Shown here piece by piece: positions 1-8,437 of a DNA stretch of 64,000 nucleotides. A program made the translations under genes and the position numbers. The DNA is taken from positions 1,240,001 through 1,304,000 of the forward strand of contig JADJTQ010000002.1 of the NCBI GenBank assembly GCA_016711125.1. The letters run 5' to 3'. The DNA comes from Saprospiraceae bacterium. Lineage in GTDB: Bacteria; Bacteroidota; Bacteroidia; Chitinophagales; Saprospiraceae. Under the pieces are notes generated by a model, which ran no database searches, was not told the DNA's origin, and saw only the letters and a list, made by a program, of their open reading frames with translations. Numbering within the stretch: position 1 is the first letter of the stretch; each line of letters begins with the position of its first letter.

Positions 1-2
1 AC

Positions 3-143
3 TTCGATTTGATGGATACTTCTCTTGGTAAAACTTCAGAACTGGACGGCACGAGAAGCACGTCGTCGAAAGTAAGAGCAAGATCCAGAAATTTGTCGGA
101 AGAAGAGAACTTTGATTCCATCCGCAAAAATACCTTTTTCTAA
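3..143 (+). CDS. 3' end of an unidentified protein (partial)
   Basis: An open frame enters from the left edge and runs 46 codons to TAA at 141-143. The visible tail is polar and rich in Ser, Arg, Lys and Glu, and ends in NTFF. It looks like an unstructured C-terminus. The start and any domain lie outside the window, so I cannot name the product. The frame could be fortuitous, because only 141 bases are visible. Confidence 0.35.
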   Translation, partial: FDLMDTSLGKTSELDGTRSTSSKVRARSRNLSEEENFDSIRKNTFF

Positions 144-254
144 AAAAAGGCCAATAAAAAATCTATTTTCATCGTCAATCAACGCAAATTAATATTTGTC
201 GATCCATTACGGTGAGGCAGATTTGGATTGAAATAAAAATCTAATAGGAGGGTG

Positions 255-701
255 ATGTTATCAGTTTTATCAGATGAATATTTTATGGACCTGGCTATTC
301 GTGAGGCTGAGAGAGGAGCAAGTGATGGGGAGGTACCGGTAGGGGCAATCATCACTTGCCAAGGCAGTATCGTTGCCAGGGCGCACAATCAAACTGAGCG
401 ACTGCAAGACAGCACAGCTCATGCAGAACTACTTGCTATTACAGCAGCCTCGGCTCATCTGGGGTCTAAATGGCTGCCACAGTGTACCTTATTCGTGACC
501 CTAGAACCTTGCCTGATGTGTGCCGGGGCAGTGTATTGGGCTCGATTGGGCCGGGTAGTCTATGGAGCAAGTGATGACAAGCGTGGCTTTATGCAGTATG
601 GTAAAGGTCTCTTACATCCAACCACGAAGCTTGAATTTGGCGTTCGTCATGATGTCTGCTTACAGATACTTCAGCAATTTTTCACCCTCAAACGTACTTA
701 A
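255..701 (+). CDS. tadA: tRNA-specific adenosine deaminase TadA
   Basis: Zinc-dependent deaminase that converts A34 to inosine in the wobble position of tRNA-Arg(ACG). The cytidine/deoxycytidylate deaminase signature is complete. HAE supplies the zinc-binding His and the proton-shuttling Glu (residues 56-58 counted from this ATG). PCLMC supplies the two zinc Cys (86 and 89). The substrate-side PVGAI segment is near residue 30. The length of 148 aa is normal for TadA. A GTG at 252 lies directly before the ATG at 255. A purine-rich AGGAGG at 246-251 is too close to either to act as a normal ribosome binding site. A later ATG at 285 would also leave a full domain. The gene stands alone on the plus strand. 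Confidence 0.93.
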   Translation: MLSVLSDEYFMDLAIREAERGASDGEVPVGAIITCQGSIVARAHNQTERLQDSTAHAELLAITAASAHLGSKWLPQCTLFVTLEPCLMCAGAVYWARLGRVVYGASDDKRGFMQYGKGLLHPTTKLEFGVRHDVCLQILQQFFTLKRT

Positions 702-822
702 AGTTGTCGGCTACTTTTAAGAATGTCTTAAGTCATGCGTTAAAGTCTTACTAAACCTCTTGAATAGGTGGTCACGGGACCCTAAATTCGTGTTGTTTAC
801 TTTTAGACAAGTTAATGAGACT

Positions 823-1365
823 ATGAAAAATTTATTGATTCCGGCAGTATTATGCTTCAATCTATTACTAGTATCCTGTGGGCCAACTTACCGCCCTTTT
901 ACATCAAGTCTTCAAAATGAGAATGGATGGTCAGAAGACGAATTGAAGCACATTCAATTTTACCTCTCGAATGATATAGTGCTTCGACGAAACCTTAGTA
1001 AGGGTGAAAGTGTGATCGAAGGTGGTAAAATCCGGATCGAAGAAGGTAAGCGAATCGAAGAGATTGTAATCAAAGAAGACACACCTGGTATATTGATATT
1101 TATGCCCAAGGAAGATAGGTTGGCCATATCATTTGAAAATGGCAAAGATAAGTTTCTGATGTTTGGACCGCATCCAAAATGGAACGGGCGCTATATGTTA
1201 CTTGGATCTTCCTGGGATAAACAAGCGGGTGAAGTCACGTACCAGGGCAAGACATACCATACTTCTTCCAAAAGTGCTTATGCCGGATTGTTGGTAGATC
1301 TGGATAAAGTCAGTCGCGTCACGCTTGACCGGCACACGGCAGAAGGTAGAAAAGTTCGATCATAG
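823..1365 (+). CDS. Hypothetical lipoprotein
   Basis: I do not recognise the family. The start at 823 is chosen because it opens a typical lipoprotein signal: MKNLLIPAVLC, then a hydrophobic stretch ending in LLVSCG, with Cys as the likely lipidated residue. The mature part is about 160 aa, mostly charged and beta-rich, with no catalytic motif I can name. The frame is open 63 bases further upstream, but that would bury the signal peptide. It converges with pcm, with only six bases between the two stop codons. Confidence 0.7.
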   Translation: MKNLLIPAVLCFNLLLVSCGPTYRPFTSSLQNENGWSEDELKHIQFYLSNDIVLRRNLSKGESVIEGGKIRIEEGKRIEEIVIKEDTPGILIFMPKEDRLAISFENGKDKFLMFGPHPKWNGRYMLLGSSWDKQAGEVTYQGKTYHTSSKSAYAGLLVDLDKVSRVTLDRHTAEGRKVRS

Positions 1366-1371
1366 TAACCA

Positions 1372-2019
1372 TCATGGGTTAATGCCTTTTAGCAGGGGAA
1401 CGAACCGGAAATAATCAAATTTCTCAGTTTTAAACTTGGCTACATCGATGCGGGTAAGCCGATACATAACTTGTCCTTCCTGATCGCCAACCGGTATCAC
1501 CAGGAGGCCACCAATTGCCAATTGATCTTTCAGCGCTTTGGGAATGGTCTTGGCAGCTGCGGTGACCAATATCTTATCATAGGGAGCAAATCTTTCCAGA
1601 CCTTCCATCCCATCCTTAAGAAACATCCGGATCTGTCCATAGCCCATCTCCTGTAGTAATTTATTTGTTTTGTCGAATAGAGTCTTTTGTCGTTCTATCG
1701 TATAAACCTTTGCACCCATCTCCGCCAACACAGCTGCCTGATATCCCGAACCAGTACCGATTTCCAGTATCTTGTCTTTTGGTTGAATCTCTAACAGATC
1801 TGTCTGATAGGCGACTGTGTAGGGCTGTGATATGGTTTGTTCATTTCCAATTGGAAATGCAGCATCTTGATAGGCCCAATCTTCAAAGGCGCGATCTAAA
1901 AAAGCGTGCCGGGGTATCTTGCCTATTGCAGTGAGAATTCGTGCATTTTTAACTCCTTTGTTTCTTAATGTCTCGACAAGCTTCTTACGAAGTCCTTTGT
2001 GCCTGTAATTATCAACCAA
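1372..2019 (-). CDS. pcm: Protein-L-isoaspartate O-methyltransferase
   Basis: SAM-dependent repair enzyme that methylates L-isoaspartyl residues in damaged proteins. The SAM-binding motif I reads ILEIGTGSGYQ at about residues 84-94. Just before it is the family-specific stretch GNEQTISQPY. The motif KILVTAAA lies further on, and IPVGDQEGQ is near the C-terminus. The length of 215 aa matches the family. It is convergent with the lipoprotein gene and divergent from the phosphohexomutase gene, with 65 bases between the divergent start codons. Confidence 0.93.
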   Translation of the reverse strand: MVDNYRHKGLRKKLVETLRNKGVKNARILTAIGKIPRHAFLDRAFEDWAYQDAAFPIGNEQTISQPYTVAYQTDLLEIQPKDKILEIGTGSGYQAAVLAEMGAKVYTIERQKTLFDKTNKLLQEMGYGQIRMFLKDGMEGLERFAPYDKILVTAAAKTIPKALKDQLAIGGLLVIPVGDQEGQVMYRLTRIDVAKFKTEKFDYFRFVPLLKGINP

Positions 2020-2084
2020 GTAATTGGATTTGGAGTAAATATAGAACTAATTGTTAATTTTAGCCGGAACGTAAAATTTCAAAG

Positions 2085-3485
2085 ATGCCCGCTAAAATTA
2101 AATTTGGTACCGATGGCTGGAGGGCTATTATTGCTGATGAATACACCGTAGAGGGTGTAATCAGGGCATCAGAAGGTGCTGCTCAATGGATGCTGCAGAA
2201 CGAATTGGGTAAAGTAGTGGTAGGTTACGATTGCCGCTTTGGCGGGTTGATGTTTGCGACGGCTGCTGCAACAGTTTTTTGCCATTATGGTATCCACGTT
2301 GTGCTTGACAGGAACTTTGTATCTACACCCATGGTCTCATTGGGTGTACTCAAGCATCAGGCTGGATTGGGCATCGTGATTACCGCCAGTCACAATCCTC
2401 CTTCTTACAACGGATTTAAATTGAAAGCTAAATACGGTGGGCCATCCGTGCCTAGAGAAGTGAGTGAAGTGGAGGCCATGATACCAGATCGGACAGATCT
2501 TCGAATGAAAACCTTGAATGAATTAGAAGCTACCGGGTATCTAAGCTATGCGGATCTGGAATCCATCTATCTTGATCAAATTAAAGATAATTTTGACATG
2601 CCTTTGCTAGCTTCAATGCAGGAGCATATGGCCTATGATGCTATGTATGGTGCCGGTCAAAGAATTGTGAGAAAACTGTTTCCCGAAGCTCTGCATCTGC
2701 ATAGTGAATACAATCCTGGCTTTGACGGTACACCGCCGGAGCCGATAGATCGAAATCTTAAGCAGCTCTCTGAGGCCATTCGCAACGACGATCACCTTAG
2801 TTTTGGCTTGGCCAATGACGGTGATGCCGACCGGATAGGGATGTATGACGAGGATGGTGTTTTTGTTGACAGTCACCGGTTATTACTATTATTACTTCAA
2901 TATTTAGTGGAGTTTAAAGGCCTTAAGCATGGAAAGGTTGTTGGTTCTTTTTCAGTAACTGACAAATTGGAGAAGCTAGCCAAAACGTATGGACTTGAGT
3001 ACGTGACGACGCCGATCGGATTTAAACATATAGCTGAATACATGTCTACTGAAGATGTTTTATTGGGCGGCGAAGAATCAGGAGGTATTGCCGTCAAAGG
3101 TCATATTCCTGAGCGAGATGGCGTTTGGACCGGACTTCTGCTCATGGAGTTCATGGCCAAAACCGGTAAATCATTAAAACAGTTGATCGAAGATATCTTT
3201 AGTCAGGTAGGAAGATTTGATTTTTACCGGGACGATTTACATCTTACGGAAGTGCAGAAACAAAAAGCGGTGCAACAATGCAAAGCAGGTATTACTGCAT
3301 TTGGTGATTATCGGGTATTAAGGGCTGAAGATCTGGATGGGTACAAGTATTTCCTTGATAACGGTGGGTGGTTACTGATCAGGGTATCTGGCACTGAACC
3401 TGTGCTCAGGATCTATGCTCAGGCTTCCGATATGTCTGATGTGAGAAAAGTGCTCGACACAGCCAAAGAGGTCTTGATTGGATAA
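2085..3485 (+). CDS. Phosphoglucomutase/phosphomannomutase family protein
   Basis: Alpha-D-phosphohexomutase that interconverts hexose 6- and 1-phosphates for envelope sugar synthesis or glycogen metabolism. All four family motifs are present. TASHNP holds the phosphoserine at Ser102. DGDADR (245-250) is the metal loop. GEESGG (329-334) is the sugar-binding loop. RVSGTEPVLRIY near residue 435 is the phosphate-binding loop. At 466 aa it has the length of the short bacterial mutases. The sequence does not decide between glucose and mannose, so I give no gene symbol. It opens at 2085, 65 bases from the divergent pcm start. Confidence 0.9.
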   Translation: MPAKIKFGTDGWRAIIADEYTVEGVIRASEGAAQWMLQNELGKVVVGYDCRFGGLMFATAAATVFCHYGIHVVLDRNFVSTPMVSLGVLKHQAGLGIVITASHNPPSYNGFKLKAKYGGPSVPREVSEVEAMIPDRTDLRMKTLNELEATGYLSYADLESIYLDQIKDNFDMPLLASMQEHMAYDAMYGAGQRIVRKLFPEALHLHSEYNPGFDGTPPEPIDRNLKQLSEAIRNDDHLSFGLANDGDADRIGMYDEDGVFVDSHRLLLLLLQYLVEFKGLKHGKVVGSFSVTDKLEKLAKTYGLEYVTTPIGFKHIAEYMSTEDVLLGGEESGGIAVKGHIPERDGVWTGLLLMEFMAKTGKSLKQLIEDIFSQVGRFDFYRDDLHLTEVQKQKAVQQCKAGITAFGDYRVLRAEDLDGYKYFLDNGGWLLIRVSGTEPVLRIYAQASDMSDVRKVLDTAKEVLIG

Positions 3486-3542
3486 CCCTTGAGCTAAGAA
3501 AATCACAGCAAGGTTGATCCAAGTGTCGTATGGATATCTCGG

Positions 3543-4490
3543 CTAGTTGGCAGTATCTTCTCTGTATTTCACAAACTGATATTCACCGATGATTCCTATT
3601 CGCAATGTGGCTGTGTCGTACAGATTCGAAAAACGCAGACAGGCAAATGATTTACTATAAAAAATGTGGTTGGTTGGAGTGTAGAGTGAGGGCGACATAG
3701 TTTTACGACTGTCTAAAAGCTTAGAAGATGCGCGAAAATCCTGAATCTCATCAGCAAATTGATCAAGGTTAAAGTTGCCAGTTGCAATACAAGGCATATT
3801 ACTAAGTTCAATGTCATTCGAGAGTTCCTTCAGTTGTATTCGTAAGTCCAATAAAGAAGTACGAAAGAGTGGCGGGTTTGTATTAAAACTATAAATCTGA
3901 GTTTGCAGCCCTGCCGGCAATTGGATGATGGTTTTAAGCTGGGGCACATCCCTGAGTTCAAGCGTATCGATCCGAATTACCGGATACTTTGAAAATATGG
4001 CGGATCCAAAGATGTCTATTTGTGTATTCAGTGCTTGGTAAGGATAATCTTCGGCTAGTTTGTTTGTCAATAGTTCTTCCCAATCTGGTGTCAGCTCCAA
4101 GATAGAGAGGATATCGGCTTTAGATTGAATCAGCGACTCTACTGAAGTCTGCCAGTGCTCAGCCAGGTCGGATGTACTGGTTTGAGCTATCACTAGGGTT
4201 GGCTCTGAAGTTTTGACCGGTTGAACGAGGTTGATATTAGCCACTCGTTTAAAATGAAGGCATAAAGCCGCTACACAACCAAATGCGGTAAACAAAAGCC
4301 TTTTCTGATTCAAGAGAAAGAAGAAAAGACCTGCACCAAGTAACAGTATCATGATTTGGATCGCATGAGCACTGATCCTTTTCAAAATCATCACATCCGG
4401 AGTCTTCAAAATACAGAGTGCTGTGAGAGCCAGCATTCCTGCTATGAGCGAAGTTGAGAAGATCCGATTTTGGAAAAGGTCCTTGAGCAT
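3543..4490 (-). CDS. Membrane-anchored endonuclease/exonuclease/phosphatase-like protein, catalytic residues altered
   Basis: The first 80 or so residues form two or three membrane segments (about 12-28, 43-60 and 66-79). The rest resembles the endonuclease/exonuclease/phosphatase (EEP) fold. SILELTPDW (129-137) matches the metal-binding Glu segment. GSAIFSKYP (162-170) matches the usual AILSRYP. TGNFN (237-241) replaces GDFN. TNHIFYS (273-279) replaces DHIFYS. FNTNPP replaces the usual His-Pro stretch. Three positions that are normally Asp, Asp and His are therefore Asn here (239, 274 and 205), so activity is doubtful. A lamin-tail protein lies directly upstream on the same strand, 20 bases away, so the two are probably cotranscribed. 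The family call is an alignment by eye. Confidence 0.6.
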   Translation of the reverse strand: MLKDLFQNRIFSTSLIAGMLALTALCILKTPDVMILKRISAHAIQIMILLLGAGLFFFLLNQKRLLFTAFGCVAALCLHFKRVANINLVQPVKTSEPTLVIAQTSTSDLAEHWQTSVESLIQSKADILSILELTPDWEELLTNKLAEDYPYQALNTQIDIFGSAIFSKYPVIRIDTLELRDVPQLKTIIQLPAGLQTQIYSFNTNPPLFRTSLLDLRIQLKELSNDIELSNMPCIATGNFNLDQFADEIQDFRASSKLLDSRKTMSPSLYTPTNHIFYSKSFACLRFSNLYDTATLRIGIIGEYQFVKYREDTAN

Positions 4491-4510
4491 TGTGCCAAAG
4501 ATAATTACGT

Positions 4511-7093
4511 TTAGTTGAGTCTGGCTGCTACTACACAGGTTTCTTTTAAGTCAGTGACTTTGCCATTTAAGTCGAAAATCTGGATATAGATCGTGTATAT
4601 GCCTATGGATGTCTTTGTGCCTGCATCGGTGGTGCCATCCCACTGGATAGACCCTTCAGTAGCTAAAAATTGGTTATTGGCCAGGTATCTGACCATTCTT
4701 CCACCGGCATCAAAAATTTTAATGTGAGCAAAAGTGCCGGGGTTAATATTTTTATAATTCAGAAGCGTATAATCATTAAAGCCATCTCCATCTGGTGAAA
4801 AAATCTTAGGACTCACCTGCCAGTTTTCGCCTGAAAGTACAGCACGGTCAAAATATTGACTGTTGATAGATGTCGGAGTGGCAAAATCAGCACTTTGAGC
4901 TGCACTATGCCAATTGGCAGCAGATCGAGTAGGATTTTCGGGATCTAATCTCTCAAGACTCACCCCTTCCCGTTCTCTCAACAATGAATGATGCATGTCT
5001 TCGCTATAGTCGAATGCATCGATTATTTCTGGCACAGTTCCCCGGTTGGTGTATATGGTTACGTTTCCAGCATCATTGGAAAACGATGGTAAGTCTGTTT
5101 GTATCAACCAATCCGGGCGAAAAACCCGATAAGTTTTCTGCAGATTGATCGGATTAGGTGACAGCGTAACGTATGCACCGGGCAAGATCAGATAGGGCCG
5201 ATTGATACGGACTACCTGTGAGTTAGAACTATTTCCAATATTTATATCTGAAAGGAGCAGAGCCTTAGCGGATCGGTTGTACAACTCCACAAAATCTTCA
5301 CCACCTGGATGTGGATCAAATAAAATCTCATTGATCACCAGATCTCCCGGGCTTATTTTCTCTGGAATCGATATCAGGAGCGGGTCAGTTTTAATAGGGC
5401 GACCCGAGCAGTCCTTAAGTGCTGACAGTGAGAGTTGGTATTGCACTCCTTTTTGAAGAGGATTGTCTAGTGCCAGGATAAATTCGTTGCCATTGGGCCC
5501 TGACAATGAAACTTGAGTAATATTGCCCGAAGGCTCAAACTCAAACAGATTCGGTTGAATCTCAGTCAGATAACTCTTATTTAAGCTTAGACTGAGGCTT
5601 AGACTATCTATAGGCACCAGATTGACGACCATGGGTTCTGAGCCCAAATGATCAAAATCCAGTACTGAATTTGGTCGACCAGGGGTACCGCCACTCAGGC
5701 TGGTTGAGGCAGTCCAGTTTTCTGCCAAAGCACAGGGATTATCCGGATTTATAGATTCAAGTGCCCATCCCCCCTCAGACTTTTGGGATGAAGTATACCA
5801 ATTGTCATCATATGACACCACATCAATCAATTTTCCGCCAGGGCCTTTCAGGGTCAAAGTACTACCGGAGTTAATCAATGCTGGCAATTTGTCAATGGCA
5901 ACACTTCCTGGAATATCCTTAAATCTGTCCGTTTCATCTGCATCGTGGATCACCAGATAATCTCCGTTATTGACATATATATTAGGAAGGGCTACTAGCT
6001 TGTCTCCGATTGTTAAGGTTATTTCGCCTAAATTGAGCCCATCCTTTCGAATATATAACTCGATATATTCGGCCTCAGGTAGTCCTAACACTGGTGTAGG
6101 GTCATCAAAAATTTCATTAAAAACAATATCGTATGGATCTATTGTGATTGCTGGCAGGTACTTAAATCTGGCACTGTCCTCGACAATGTTTCCTGCTATG
6201 TCGGTGACATTCATTACTGCTAGCAGATGTTCGACACCGGCAACTAGATCCTGGCCCAGATCAATCTGTACTAAGGTCGGATCAGCTAAAAGCAGAGAGG
6301 AGACAGGCACATTGGCGCTGGGTATAATTTTAAAATTGCTTTTGTTTGATGCGGATATTGCGTCGATTGGTTCTGAAAACTGTACGATAATTTGATCGAT
6401 CTGGCTGACCTCAATGCTCTCAATCATAGGTGGAGTAAGGTCCGGTGCCAGATCGTTACTGATGATCAAGTTATCAAAAACAAAAAGGTCCTTCCGGCTT
6501 TCGGTGTAGGTACAGGATAATCCAAAATACCCGGAATTTGCAATATCAGGTAGGGCATGTAGGTAGTCTAATTCAATCTGCTTCATAGCCGTATCACTGA
6601 TTGTCGTGGAGAGTATCCATGAAGTATCTGTTTTTTTGATTTCAATCCGGAATCTCGGGCTCATACCATAACTGGTGACCCCAGTTGCCAACAACTCCTT
6701 TTCTCCCTGGTGGATCTGATATAACCTAAGCTTGTCCTCACTAGCCGATTCACCCAGTTGCACCAGAAAGCCATTTGAAGCGGAGAGATCGGGAGTATCT
6801 ATGCCGAGATAGAGATTCAGTTGATTTCCAAGAGAAGGATCAAAGTCTAATTGACAATCAATGGCCCAAAAAAGGCTTCCCGGATCAAGATTTGTTGATA
6901 AATAAATGGTCGAAGTGCCGGCTGAATCGGCTTTGAGTTGTAGCTGAGACTGCTCATTAACAATGAAATCTGTAGTGTCACCAAACCAGGTAGGGTTGTT
7001 AGTTAAAGAAAGGTCAGAGAAGTTATCGGAGATTTGAGCGAGACAAGATCCGGCCAATGAGATCAAGACCGATAAAAAGAGTAGTGCTTTCAT
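4511..7093 (-). CDS. Large secreted protein with lamin-tail domains and a FlgD-like C-terminal domain
   Basis: The signal peptide starts MKALLFLSVLISLAGS and is cleaved after CLAQ. About 200 residues of a concanavalin-like beta region follow, then an Ig-like (Big_5 type) segment around SEPIDAIS. Two lamin-tail segments come next: the first has DIVFNEIFDDP with YIELYI, the second DLVINEILFDPHPGGEDF with VELYN. The C-terminus, from FSPDGDGFNDY to GIYTIYI, is the FlgD/gliding-motility-associated Ig-like domain common on exported Bacteroidota proteins. No canonical type IX sorting signal is evident after it. Probable role: cell-surface or secreted adhesion or nuclease-associated protein; the substrate is unknown. 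At 860 aa it is intact, in contrast to many neighbours. Confidence 0.75.
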   Translation of the reverse strand: MKALLFLSVLISLAGSCLAQISDNFSDLSLTNNPTWFGDTTDFIVNEQSQLQLKADSAGTSTIYLSTNLDPGSLFWAIDCQLDFDPSLGNQLNLYLGIDTPDLSASNGFLVQLGESASEDKLRLYQIHQGEKELLATGVTSYGMSPRFRIEIKKTDTSWILSTTISDTAMKQIELDYLHALPDIANSGYFGLSCTYTESRKDLFVFDNLIISNDLAPDLTPPMIESIEVSQIDQIIVQFSEPIDAISASNKSNFKIIPSANVPVSSLLLADPTLVQIDLGQDLVAGVEHLLAVMNVTDIAGNIVEDSARFKYLPAITIDPYDIVFNEIFDDPTPVLGLPEAEYIELYIRKDGLNLGEITLTIGDKLVALPNIYVNNGDYLVIHDADETDRFKDIPGSVAIDKLPALINSGSTLTLKGPGGKLIDVVSYDDNWYTSSQKSEGGWALESINPDNPCALAENWTASTSLSGGTPGRPNSVLDFDHLGSEPMVVNLVPIDSLSLSLSLNKSYLTEIQPNLFEFEPSGNITQVSLSGPNGNEFILALDNPLQKGVQYQLSLSALKDCSGRPIKTDPLLISIPEKISPGDLVINEILFDPHPGGEDFVELYNRSAKALLLSDINIGNSSNSQVVRINRPYLILPGAYVTLSPNPINLQKTYRVFRPDWLIQTDLPSFSNDAGNVTIYTNRGTVPEIIDAFDYSEDMHHSLLREREGVSLERLDPENPTRSAANWHSAAQSADFATPTSINSQYFDRAVLSGENWQVSPKIFSPDGDGFNDYTLLNYKNINPGTFAHIKIFDAGGRMVRYLANNQFLATEGSIQWDGTTDAGTKTSIGIYTIYIQIFDLNGKVTDLKETCVVAARLN

Positions 7094-7126
7094 GAGGAAA
7101 ATACAGCCTTATTTATGATTAGAACT

Positions 7127-7134
7127 TATCTTTG
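7127..7134 (+). promoter_or_regulatory. Putative Bacteroidota -7 box for asd
   Basis: TATCTTTG fits the Bacteroidota -7 consensus TAnnTTTG exactly and lies 47 bases before the asd start. A good TTTG -33 element is not visible upstream. The region there is only T-rich, so the call rests on one box. Confidence 0.4.
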
Positions 7135-7180
7135 CCTGCCTTTTTAGTATAATTTAAACATGCAATAATAGCTTTAAAAG

Positions 7181-8173
7181 ATGAAAGTAGCAGTTGTTGG
7201 AGCCACCGGATTAGTAGGAAATGTAATGCGTCAGGTGCTTGTTGAGAGCAAATTTCCCGTTACCGAGTTTATGCCAGTCGCATCATTGCGATCGGTTGGT
7301 AAAATGGTCGAATTCGCTGGCCGGGATTATGCAGTGGTCGATCTCGCAGCAGCGGTATCGGCAAGACCCGATATTGCGATCTTTTCTGCGGGAGGGTCGG
7401 TATCGACCGAGTGGGCTCCCAAGTTTGCCGAAGTTGGCACTGTCGTAATCGACAATTCATCGGCTTGGAGAATGGACCCCGGCAAAAAATTGGTCGTGCC
7501 TGAAGTAAATGGCCATGTATTGACCAGAGAGGATAAAATTATTGCGAATCCAAATTGCTCGACCATTCAACTGGTAATGGCCCTGGCGCCTTTGCACCGG
7601 AAGTACCAGATAAGACGTCTGGTGATTTCCACGTACCAAAGTTTTACAGGCACTGGCATGCCGGCGGTCAATCAATACCTGGCAGAAAAAAACCAGGAAA
7701 CAGATATCCAACGGATTTACCCTCATCCGATTTTCGAAAATTGCCTTCCTCATTGCGATGTCTTTCTTGATAATGCTTATACCAAGGAGGAAATGAAATT
7801 GGTCAACGAAACCAGAAAAATTCTGGAGTCTCCAGATATTCAAATAACAGCTACTGCCGTCCGGGTTCCGGTAGATGGAGGGCACTCGGAGTCTGTAAAT
7901 GTTGAATTCGTCAACCCATTTGTTGTCGAAGATGTTCGCAAAATACTGCAAGAATCAAAGGGAATTATAGTTCAAGATGATCTGGCTCATAATATTTATC
8001 CTACACCTTTACAGGCGAAAAACAAGGATGAAGTTTTTGTAGGCCGCATACGGAGGGATGAATCGATCGAGAATGGACTAAATCTTTGGATAGTGGCAGA
8101 CAACCTTCGTAAGGGTGCTGCTACTAACGCAGTACAGATCGCTGAATATTTGCATAAACAAGAATGGGTATAG
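7181..8173 (+). CDS. asd: Aspartate-semialdehyde dehydrogenase
   Basis: Converts L-aspartyl-4-phosphate to aspartate semialdehyde with NADPH, for lysine/diaminopimelate, threonine and methionine synthesis. It begins with the nucleotide-binding VGATGLVG. The catalytic Cys126 sits in ANPNCSTIQ and the catalytic His235 in VDGGHSES. The 330 aa length is typical. The start ATG follows a TAnnTTTG box at 7127. It is divergent from the lamin-tail gene. The stop is followed within ten bases by a short open frame that is probably not a gene. Confidence 0.95.
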   Translation: MKVAVVGATGLVGNVMRQVLVESKFPVTEFMPVASLRSVGKMVEFAGRDYAVVDLAAAVSARPDIAIFSAGGSVSTEWAPKFAEVGTVVIDNSSAWRMDPGKKLVVPEVNGHVLTREDKIIANPNCSTIQLVMALAPLHRKYQIRRLVISTYQSFTGTGMPAVNQYLAEKNQETDIQRIYPHPIFENCLPHCDVFLDNAYTKEEMKLVNETRKILESPDIQITATAVRVPVDGGHSESVNVEFVNPFVVEDVRKILQESKGIIVQDDLAHNIYPTPLQAKNKDEVFVGRIRRDESIENGLNLWIVADNLRKGAATNAVQIAEYLHKQEWV

Positions 8174-8180
8174 ACCTTTC

Positions 8181-8336
8181 ATGACTATTGAATACCTGCC
8201 AGAAGTTATGCAGGAAGTGTATTTCTCCCATCGCGCTTCAAGGCAAGGTGGTTTCGGATCGATTTTTGAGAAAATCAGCATCGAAGACGACAAATTTACA
8301 GGCTTTTGTCAGCCGATGGAGCAAAACATCGGGTGA
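8181..8336 (+). CDS. Possible small protein, 51 aa
   Basis: An ATG eight bases after asd opens 51 codons ending EQNIG. The composition is ordinary, with no signal peptide or motif. The only support is its position and an uninterrupted frame, so it may be noise. Confidence 0.2.
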   Translation: MTIEYLPEVMQEVYFSHRASRQGGFGSIFEKISIEDDKFTGFCQPMEQNIG

Positions 8337-8437
8337 TAATGATGATTAAGGTTGTATTTTCTCATACATTACCTTAACTTATCTGGCCTTTGATGTACAA
8401 TACTGAAATAGCAACTGGATAATGAAACCAGCAACAC

